Assembly (NCBI RefSeq): GCF_900091955.1
Contig: NZ_FMDF01000220.1
Span: 25,479-89,478, forward strand
Origin: Streptomyces sp. Ncost-T10-10d
Lineage (GTDB): Bacteria; Actinomycetota; Actinomycetes; Streptomycetales; Streptomycetaceae
Length of the DNA stretch: 64,000 bases
Direction: 5' to 3'
In this document: piece by piece, positions 9,155-16,156 of the stretch
How the letters are laid out: every line of letters begins with the position of its first letter
Numbering within the stretch: position 1 is the stretch's first letter
Program-made: the position numbers and the translations under genes
Notes under the pieces: model-generated
What the model saw: only the letters and a program-made list of their open reading frames with translations
What the model was told of the DNA's origin: nothing
The model's database searches: none

Positions 9155-9928
9155 GATCTTTCCTCCTTGATCGCCCCGTGACCTGCATGAACAGGGCCAC
9201 GGGCTGCCTTGGGTCAGGCACTTGCGACATTACTGCGAAATGGTTGAACGGAAAACTAATGTCGCTGTGAGGAGGACCATGGCCGGGAAAGTCATTGCGA
9301 CGGAATATTTCAACCACACGCATGCTTCGGCTGGCGGGCCTCGGTTACTCCCAGGACACGGTGAGTGCCTGGGCATGCTCTGGTCTCCAGGGTTCCACTG
9401 GGGTCTGAGCCCAGCGGAGGTCCTTCGGTTCCTGTTGTGCCGGCATTGACGTGGGCCGGAAGCTGGTCGGGAAGGTCGGCGGCGGCAGGCTGCTGCGGCT
9501 GTGACGACATGACGACGGCTTTGCCGCTGCGCCTCTCTTGCAGTCGTCCCTCGCCCGGGGCGTCAGTGAGAGGGGTTCGCTTGACACCGCGCTGTATCCG
9601 CCTGCCCGTGGGTGGCGCGACGTACCACGCAGGGGGAAGGCTCTTCCTGCAGTCCTGCAGTCCTGCAGTCCTGCGCGGCCAATACGGCACACGGCCATCA
9701 TCCCTGAGACCGTGGCCGCGCCGGCCGTGTGTTCTTCTCGCGGTTCTACGGCGGATTGAGATACGGCAGGGGGCAGGGGTGGTGGACCGGCGGAACAACG
9801 AGGGAGGGCAAGGAGGTGGAACTGGGAGGCGACAGTGCCGATACCCGAGCAACGGTTCGGTACACGCCGTCAATTGGGCGCCGGAGCAGACCAAGAGCGG
9901 TCCCCTGCCGGCCTGCGCCCGCAGTGGG
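9155..9928. other. Intergenic stretch with a short tandem repeat
   Basis: About 770 bases between two minus-strand genes. It should hold the promoter of the small secreted protein near 9155-9250, where the DNA is less GC-rich. A plus-strand ATG at 9281 has an AGGAGG only 3 bases before it, but the frame behind it is short and unconvincing. The tandem repeat at 9645-9674 is listed separately. Confidence 0.4.
9645..9674. repeat. Tandem repeat of TCCTGCAG
   Basis: Three full copies and one partial copy of the 8-bp unit TCCTGCAG in direct tandem, in non-coding DNA. Probably replication slippage; no function is evident. Confidence 0.7.
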
Positions 9929-12004
9929 TCAGGGCCGCGATCTGGGTCGGGCGATGAGTACGGACACATCGTCGTGGTCGTCCGGATCACGCAGTGTTTC
10001 CAGGAGCCGGTCGCAGGTTTCTTCCAGGGAACGGCCGTGGCCGTCGAGTACGCGGAGGAGCAGGTCGAGGCGGTCATCGATGGCGTCGCGACGTGTTTCG
10101 ACCAAGCCGTCGGTGTAGAGGACCAGTTGATCGCCGGGGCGCAAGGGCACGGTGGTCGTTTCGAAGGGGACGCCGCCGACCCCGAGGGGTGCACCAGATG
10201 GGAGGTCGAGCAGTTCGGGGGTCCCGCCCGCAGGTGTCAGTGCCGGGGGCAGGTGTCCGGCCGCAGCGATGCAGCACGAGTCGCTGTGCGGGTCGTATTC
10301 GGCGTAGATGCAGGTGGCGATGTAAGGATCGATACCGGCGGTGATCTTGTCGAGGTGTTGCAGCACCTGGGAGGGCGGGAGGCCGAGGTCAGCCAGGGTC
10401 GCGGTGGCGGTACGCAGGCGGCCCATCGTGGCGGCCGCATCGATGCCGCTGCCCATCACGTCGCCCACCACGAGTGCGGTCTTGCCCTCCGTGAGAGGGA
10501 TGACGTCGAACCAGTCGCCACCGACCTCGGCAGAGGTTCCGGCGGGTTGGTAGCGGGTGGCGACCTCCAGACTTTCGGGTGGCGTCGGTGTGGGCAGCAG
10601 GCTGCGCTGGAGCATCACCGCGGTGTTGCGCACGCCTTGGTACAGGCGTGCGTTGTCGAGGGACACCGCAGTTCGGCCGGCCAGCTCACCGGCCAGGGTG
10701 ACGTCGTCCGCGCTGAAGGGCAGTTGATTGCGGCCGCGCATCAGGCCCAGGACACCGAGCGCCCCGCCCTGGGCGGTCAGCGGTATCGCGAGATACGAGT
10801 GGATGCCGACACTGGCCAGGACGGCGGCGGCTCCGGCGTCACGGGCGATGCGCGCCAGATCCCACTCCTCCACGCGGGTCACTATGATCGGCTGACCGGT
10901 TCGTACGCATTGGGTGGGCAGTCGGTCGGCGTCATAGCTGACCGGTTGGTCGGCCGTGCCGACGGCGTCGGCCGCCTCGGTGAGGTAGGCGGCCTTCACA
11001 GCGAGGGTGTGAAAGCGCGCTGGGCCGCTGTCAAGCGTCGGGGGCCGGCGATCGTCCAGGGCGGAGTCGAGTACGTCTACGACCGCCACGTCGGCGAGCT
11101 CGGGCACTGCGACGTCAGCCAGCTCACGGGCCGTCTGTTTCATGTCCAAGGTGGTACCGATACGGGCGGACCCTTCGGCGATCTGGGCCAGGCGCCGGCG
11201 GGCCTGGGCCGCCGCTGTGATCGCACCGTACCGATCGGTGACATCCACCACCGACAGGGCGACACCAAGAGCCTGACCGTTGAGATCGTCCAGCCGGTAG
11301 GCGGAGACAGACCAGGCGTGATCGTTGTCAGGGTCGGCCGGGGTGCGGCCAATGGTGTACTTGTCAACCTGAGGGCGTCCGGTCTCGAGCACTTCCCTGA
11401 CCGCTGCCTCGGACGCGTCGACACTGACGGAGGGCAGGACCTCACGGAAGCCCCGGCCGAGGTGCTCCTCGGCAGACAGGCCGTGCATCCGTTCCATCGC
11501 CGGATTGACGGCCACGTAACGCAGATCGGTGTCCAGAACCTCCACCCCGATCGGCGACTGGGCGATCAGCTGCGTGGACAATGCCACGTCACGCTCCACC
11601 TTGCGCAGCGTCGACGCATCGGTGGCGACACCCAGGGCGTAGAAGTCGCCCTGCCTGTCTGGTAGACGGCTGTTGCGGAATTCCACCAGCCGCGTACTGC
11701 CGTCCTTGTTCCGGACGGGAAAGATCCCGGCCCAGCTCCGACCGGTCTCCATCATCTGCTCGCACTTGTCGGCCACCAGGTCCCTGTAGGGAGCATGGAC
11801 CAGCAGCTGAGCCGCCTGCTGGCCCAGCGTCTCCTGCGCGGAGTAGCCGAACAGCTCCTCGGCCTGTGGGCCCCACAACACGAACCGCCCGGTCGTATCC
11901 AGCGCCACCACCGCCACGCCGAGCGCCTCCAGCACCCCGCTCGGCCGTTCCAGCCGAAGGCCGGACGAGTCGCTGTCGGCACCGAAGGATCCCGCTTCAC
12001 TCAT
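9929..12004 (-). CDS. PAS-PAS-GAF-PP2C (SpoIIE-type) serine phosphatase
   Basis: 691 residues. Two PAS domains (about 20-135 and 145-275; the second has GVEVLDTDLRYVAVNPAMERMHG) are followed by a GAF domain (about 285-455). A C-terminal PP2C/SpoIIE phosphatase (about 475-690) has the metal-site motifs GGDWFDVIPL and VVGDVMGSGIDAA. Such proteins dephosphorylate anti-anti-sigma factors and are very numerous in Streptomyces; the signal sensed is unknown. The same frame is open a further 225 bases upstream, but the ATG at 12004 has AAGGAG at ideal spacing and the upstream residues are low-complexity. No anti-sigma partner lies next to it. Confidence 0.93.
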   Translation of the reverse strand: MSEAGSFGADSDSSGLRLERPSGVLEALGVAVVALDTTGRFVLWGPQAEELFGYSAQETLGQQAAQLLVHAPYRDLVADKCEQMMETGRSWAGIFPVRNKDGSTRLVEFRNSRLPDRQGDFYALGVATDASTLRKVERDVALSTQLIAQSPIGVEVLDTDLRYVAVNPAMERMHGLSAEEHLGRGFREVLPSVSVDASEAAVREVLETGRPQVDKYTIGRTPADPDNDHAWSVSAYRLDDLNGQALGVALSVVDVTDRYGAITAAAQARRRLAQIAEGSARIGTTLDMKQTARELADVAVPELADVAVVDVLDSALDDRRPPTLDSGPARFHTLAVKAAYLTEAADAVGTADQPVSYDADRLPTQCVRTGQPIIVTRVEEWDLARIARDAGAAAVLASVGIHSYLAIPLTAQGGALGVLGLMRGRNQLPFSADDVTLAGELAGRTAVSLDNARLYQGVRNTAVMLQRSLLPTPTPPESLEVATRYQPAGTSAEVGGDWFDVIPLTEGKTALVVGDVMGSGIDAAATMGRLRTATATLADLGLPPSQVLQHLDKITAGIDPYIATCIYAEYDPHSDSCCIAAAGHLPPALTPAGGTPELLDLPSGAPLGVGGVPFETTTVPLRPGDQLVLYTDGLVETRRDAIDDRLDLLLRVLDGHGRSLEETCDRLLETLRDPDDHDDVSVLIARPRSRP

Positions 12005-12579
12005 CCCGGGCGCTCCTTCCACCTGCCAGGACGACGCGCGCCCAGCGCAGGCCCTGGAGCTGCAGCGCTGGGATGTTTCCCGTGCCTTTCCGGTGCTTCC
12101 ATAGTCTCCTGAGACGACCGACGGCGCACAGCGCCGGGCGAGGGCGTGTGGTGAAGCAGGAGGCTCTACGACAGGCTCGACGGCTCCTACGACTGGTCCA
12201 CCCCAGTGAAGGTCGATGACGGAAGGCACCCCTCAGGCGGCTCGCGGTAGTCACGGACTTGTCTCCGCGGCCCTCGGACCTGCCCCATGAACAGCGGGCC
12301 CGGCCGCACCCTTCTCTGACGACGGCCCGCGATGTACGCCTCCTGCGGCACACGCGCCCGGCACCTTGCGCTCGGGAGGGCGGGAGCTGGTCGTCGGGCA
12401 CGTCGACGGGAACTGCTTGCACTTCGACAGTGCAAGGTCGACACCGTCGGAAACGAATACCTCGTGCGCGGTCACACCGAAGTTGCTGCGCCGCAGCAGC
12501 CCTGTAGCGGAGGTTCCCGCGCGGGTTGTCCCGAAGATGTCGGCGGCCGGTCCAGCGGCGGCGGCCACCAGTTCCAACT
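12005..12579. other. Decayed stretch upstream of the phosphatase
   Basis: No gene is supported. A minus-strand frame near 12400-12500 contains FGVTAHEVFVSDGVDLALSK, which looks protein-like but is not assignable. The promoter of the phosphatase should lie close to 12010-12100. Confidence 0.4.
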
Positions 12580-13082
12580 GGGCATGCTGGGGCAGCAGCC
12601 CCAGCCCTCGCGGCCTCCGAAGAAGCCGTTCTTCACCCACCACACGGACCGCGAGTGAAGGACGGCGGTGGCTGCCGAGACGCGATCGATGAGGTAGCGC
12701 GGCAGGTTCGAGTCATAGAGGGCGTCGTGGTAGGCGGTGGTGTCGCCGAGCAGCCGGTCGTAGTTCTCCGTCACGTATGCCGCTACGTCGTCGGCGGAGC
12801 TCCACCAGTTCTTGTACTGACGGCCGCCCCGCCGTTGTAGTTCTTCGCGCCGGGGAAGTGCCGGCTGAGGGTGACGGGGACGGTCCTCTTCTCGCCCGGT
12901 TTCAGAGTGACCGGGACAGCGAGTGCGCCGTCGACGGTCGTGTGGTCAGTAGGGCGCGCGGCGTCCTGCGCGCCGCTGAGCCTACCGTCGTCCGATACGT
13001 CATCCGCGAGCGAACTCGGCGAATTCCAAGCGGCGGTGGCGGATGCGTCCTTGCCGAACGCGGTGAGGTTCCCGCCGGTCAT
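12580..13082 (-). pseudogene. GH116-type glucosylceramidase/beta-glucosidase fragment
   Basis: Two frames give consecutive pieces of a GH116 enzyme (the GBA2-like non-lysosomal glucosylceramidase family). The first (about 12840-13080) has MTGGNLTAFGKDAS, VTLKPGEKRTVPVTLSRHFP and KNYNGG. After a frameshift near 12830 comes QYKNWWSSADDVAAYVTENY with RLLGDTTAYHDALYDSNLPR and a degenerate end near GCCP. Both the N-terminal domain and the whole catalytic C-terminal barrel are gone. The match is from memory of the family and should be confirmed by search. Confidence 0.65.
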
Positions 13083-13120
13083 GACCTGACGGTTCGTCCG
13101 GCGGGCTTCTGGTCGTCGCA

Positions 13121-13538
13121 TCACGCCGGTGAGTCCGCGGGTTTGAGATCGAGCGGTGGTGAGGGAAGCCCGAAGTGATCGGCGATGATCCGCACCGTCC
13201 GGGCGCCATCCGCGTTGAAGCCGGGATCCGTGTCGTACCCCGGAGTGTCCCGGCCGACGATCCCGGCTTCCAGCAGCTCGCGTACGAGCAGGTCGGCCAT
13301 GCCTCCGGCACGCCGTGATTCGCGGCGTCGGCCAAGGTTGAAGTACGTCTGCTCGAACCCGCCTCGGTTGTAGGTGAACTGGAACGGGTGCTCGGCGCAG
13401 TGAGGAACCATGTAGTTCTGCCCGTGCGGGCACGCGCATGCGGGCGTGGATGCCAGGAACACGGTTTCAATGCGAGACGGTCGGCAGGGTCATGCCCTTG
13501 CAGAAAGTGACGAAGGTGTTCGGGGCAAGCCGGATCAC
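13121..13538 (-). pseudogene. Degraded second copy of the DUF6461-like gene
   Basis: The stop of the gene upstream overlaps a GTG start (GTGA at 13535-13538) that opens with VIRLAPNTFVTFCKGMTLP. This resembles VNVVFARGMPL in the intact neighbour, but it stops after 23 codons. In another frame (13121-13462) follow FTYNRGGFEQTYF, LVRELLEAGIVG and finally IADHFGLPSPPL, parallel to WFSFEDLQQRV, SPELLAANLIG and IADYFALPSPPL of the neighbour. The middle is missing. This is best read as a tandem duplicate, once translationally coupled, now broken. Alternatively the 113-residue frame could still be made as a short protein. Confidence 0.6.
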
Positions 13539-14080
13539 TTCGCGGTCACCCCTGGAGACAGAGGCGGTGACGGCAGTGCGAAGTAGTCGGCGATCACTGT
13601 CACGAGACGCTCGTGTTCGTCGTAGTGGTGGTCGAAACAGTCGTGACTGTCGTCGTCTTGTTGTGCGCATTCCGCGGTGGGGCCAATGAGGTTCGCGGCC
13701 AGGAGTTCGGGAGAGAGGTAGTCCGGGTTCTCGCTCACCCGCTGCTGAAGGTCCTCGAAGCTGAACCAGAGGATCGTGCGGCCGTCCCGGTGATACCCGA
13801 ATGCGGGCGGGAATGCCTTGGCACTGCAGGGCTCGGTCACGAACACGACGATCTCCGCGCCGTCTTGGCACATGCCGCTGTAGTCGACATCGTCGTAGTC
13901 CTCTGCGTCCCAGTTGTGCATGTCGTGCACCGCCCACGCCCACCCGTTCGCCTCGCCGTATGCGAGGGGTTCTCGCAGCCGGTCGCCAAGGCATCGGACG
14001 AAAGCGTCGAGTGGCATGCCCCGGGCGAACACGACATTCACCTCGTGGCCGGGGAAGGTTCCCTGTATCCAGTTGGTCAT
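13535..14080 (-). CDS. DUF6461-like protein
   Basis: 181 residues with an acidic, aromatic-rich composition and no signal peptide or membrane segment. Motifs such as VNVVFARGMPLDAF, GWAWAVHDMHNW and ILWFSFEDLQ resemble the DUF6461 proteins common in Streptomyces, whose function is unknown. A short His/Asp-rich stretch (DDDSHDCFDHHYDEHE, about 145-160) is peculiar to it. The ATG at 14080 lacks a good ribosome site. The C-terminus IADYFALPSPPL recurs in the broken downstream copy. Confidence 0.6.
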   Translation of the reverse strand: MTNWIQGTFPGHEVNVVFARGMPLDAFVRCLGDRLREPLAYGEANGWAWAVHDMHNWDAEDYDDVDYSGMCQDGAEIVVFVTEPCSAKAFPPAFGYHRDGRTILWFSFEDLQQRVSENPDYLSPELLAANLIGPTAECAQQDDDSHDCFDHHYDEHERLVTVIADYFALPSPPLSPGVTAK

Positions 14081-14490
14081 GCGAGCACCCTAGGCGCTGG
14101 GAACGACAACCGGACGAGGAGACAATCTCCACAATCCGACAGTCATGAACCCAATGAAGCGCTCCGGGTCTGTTGGAGGATCGACGCCCTGAGAGGACCG
14201 ACCCATGGTCCGTCGATCGCCCCACCCCGCCGAGCTTCGCCGGCCTGCGGTGCGTATGGTCGCGGAGGTCCGCCCAACTACCCGTCGAACAGTCAGGACG
14301 ATTACGGCCAGCGCCGCGACAGCGGCTGAGAGGGGCTCGGCCGCGCCGGGCGGGCGCCGACGAAGCGCCACCTTCCGTCCCATCGGCGGACAGCCGGGGC
14401 CGGCCGCGCCGCCTGAGGCAGGTGGATGGGGCTGTCACTCACTCGAGTGATCGGCTCGTGCGCCACGCGGGTTGCTTCTAGGCTTCGGGC
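14081..14490. other. Intergenic stretch without recognisable features
   Basis: About 400 bases between divergent genes. Frames here are Arg/Pro-rich shadows. It should hold the promoters of both neighbours; no operator palindrome was noticed. Confidence 0.4.
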
Positions 14491-14877
14491 ATGCCCTGGA
14501 ATTGGATGCAGATCAAGCTTCACCCACCGAAGCCCGGCAAGGCCGGATACGGCGAAGCGGCGGTCGGGAACGGCGGGTTGACGTACGACGAGGCGCGCGA
14601 CGAGGTGTATGGCTTCCTGCTGGCCATGGCACAGCTGCCGGTGCCGACCGCTGCTGTGTACGCCGAGGCGGCCGACCTGTGGCGCCGTGGCGTCCTTGAT
14701 GACGTACTTACCGCCGGGCTTTTGGTGTCGCGGGTATACGAGTACGGGCGGCTGCCGGGTGAGACGGCGGAACGGGCGGCGCAATCACTGATGGAGGAGT
14801 TCAGCATGAACACGACCGGGGAGCCACACAGGGTGATCCTGTCCGGCAAATCCCCCGGTGGTCGTTCGCAGCCTTGA
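14491..14877 (+). CDS. Hypothetical 128-residue protein
   Basis: A start at ATG 14491 gives MPWNWMQIKLHPPKPGK, then a helical, alanine/leucine-rich centre (TYDEARDEVYGFLLAMAQ, VYAEAADLWRRGVLDDVL) and a disordered tail. Composition is protein-like, with many acidic residues and consistent helices, but no domain is recognised. It has no signal peptide and no membrane segment. It stands alone among decayed genes. Confidence 0.5.
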   Translation: MPWNWMQIKLHPPKPGKAGYGEAAVGNGGLTYDEARDEVYGFLLAMAQLPVPTAAVYAEAADLWRRGVLDDVLTAGLLVSRVYEYGRLPGETAERAAQSLMEEFSMNTTGEPHRVILSGKSPGGRSQP

Positions 14878-15227
14878 CGAGCAGCCGAAGTGCGGCCGCT
14901 TCATGAGTGGGCGGCGCCCAGTGGTCCGGGCCGTCCGGGTGTCCCGCGCCGAAGACGTTCGCGCGGCGCCTGCGACAGGCCCGAGCGAGTGTTCCCGGGG
15001 TAGGGCGGGTCCGCCAAAGCAGTCATCTCTCGGACCCGCGGACCCAGGCCACCGGAAGGCCGGCTCGGGCCAGCTCCGCCCCACGATCACCGGCCCGGAC
15101 TCCGGGGCTGGACCGTCGCCGAAGGCATCGACGATGTGGAGGTCCACGATGCCGGCTTTCCGACGAACCGGATGCAGATCACTACGGGATTTCCTCAGTC
15201 GGGAGCTCCGTGATCGAGGACGGCACT
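14878..15227. other. Stretch without recognisable genes
   Basis: About 350 bases between the hypothetical gene and the end of the glycosyltransferase remnant. No coherent protein in any frame. Confidence 0.35.
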
Positions 15228-15405
15228 GTGAGGCGGATGAGCTTCGGGACCTGGGCTGGCTGGGTGTTCGAGGGTGCCGGGCAAGCCGGAGGGCGGCTGT
15301 GCGGGGGCTGCGGTGAACGGGTGAGGCCGGGAGCGCGGCCCGATGCCGGGTACTGTTCGGCGGTGTGTTGTGCCAGGCAGTGGCACCGGAACTGGGTGCC
15401 GAGGG
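15228..15405 (+). pseudogene. Possible zinc-ribbon protein fragment
   Basis: A plus-strand peptide starting at GTG 15228 or ATG 15237 contains MSFGTWAGWVFEGAG and then LCGGCGERVRPGARPDAGYCS followed by AVCCARQWHRN. The CxxC...CxxxC(C) spacing with the ARPDAGYCS stretch resembles the short zinc-binding modules seen in Streptomyces hypothetical proteins. The frame continues into sequence antisense to the glycosyltransferase remnant, so the real end is unknown. It is probably a truncated gene. Confidence 0.3.
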
Positions 15406-15519
15406 TCCGTGGCCCGTGCCGGTCCCGGAACGGCCCGACGGCAGGGCGGCTGTGCCCCGCACCGGCGTGGGCACCGCCGTACGGTCTGCCTGGCCGCCCG
15501 CACAGCATGGAACACACCG

Positions 15520-16052
15520 GTCCCGTAGGCCGGTTGGCTCGCGGTGGAGGAAGAACTCGTCCGCCCGGCCGCCGACCGCGTCGAAGGCGCACCGGCAGAC
15601 GAGGGCGAGGCCCTCGGCCGTGGTGCCGAGGTGCCGCGGATCGTTGGTGCGCAGGCGCGGAATCCAGCGTTTCGGGGTGGTGGTGCCGTCCGGGCCGTCA
15701 GGCGCGGCTGGACGTAGGCGGCGCCGGGGTTCTGCTCGGCCTCGGCGACCAGGCGAGTACGTCTTCACGGGGGAATGGCGTTGCTGTCCAGGAAGAACAG
15801 GTAGTCGCCCGGGAGATCGGTCTCCGCGAGGGCGCGGGACCCGGCGTTGCGGCCGCCGGGGATGCCGAGGTTCTCCATCAGGACGACCGTTCGGGCACAG
15901 GCCGGGACGATGCCCGGGGTGCAGTCGTTGCCGACGACGCAGATCCGCAGATCGACGTCATGCTTGGCGAGGAGCGCGGCCTGCGTGGCCCTCTCCTTCC
16001 TGGGGCGGTTGTTCACGGTCAGCAGCACGACGTGGACGCGGGGGTGCGGCAC
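15520..16052 (-). pseudogene. Glycosyltransferase family 2, frameshifted
   Basis: The GTG at 16052 follows AAGGAA. The frame reads HVVLLTVNNRPRKERAT, then LRICVVGNDCTPGIVP, ENLGIPGGRNAGSRA and DYLFFLDSNA, the start of a GT2 nucleotide-sugar binding fold up to the DxD region. After a stop at 15765 the family continues in a second frame (LVAEAEQNPGAAYVQPRLT) and then a third (TTTPKRWIPRLRTNDPRHLG, GGRADEFFLHRE). At least two frame changes and loss of the C-terminus make it inactive. In the intact state it belonged to the operon of NUDIX and methyltransferase genes upstream. Confidence 0.75.
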
Positions 16053-16156
16053 GTCTTTTCCTTCTGGGGGACCACGGCGCCGGGCAGAGCACGGAGCAAC
16101 TCGGCGGACAGAGCGGACTTCCCGCCGCCGAAGGGGCCGTTGATCCAGACGATCAC
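16019..16156 (-). pseudogene. P-loop ATP/GTP-binding protein, N-terminal stub
   Basis: A GTG start overlaps the stop of the preceding gene as GTGA (16153-16156). The 45-codon frame begins VIVWINGPFGGGKSALSAEL, a complete first strand and Walker A (GPFGGGKS) like the small AAA/TmrB-type ATP-binding proteins of actinomycetes, which usually run to about 180 residues. After LLRALPGAVV the match ends abruptly at the ribosome site of the glycosyltransferase remnant. This points to an internal deletion that joined the two. Confidence 0.65.

Noticed and set aside
9365..11665. 766-codon plus-strand open frame opposite the PAS-GAF-PP2C gene
   Set aside because: Shadow of the codon pattern of the phosphatase; Gly/Arg/Val-rich without any recognisable motif.
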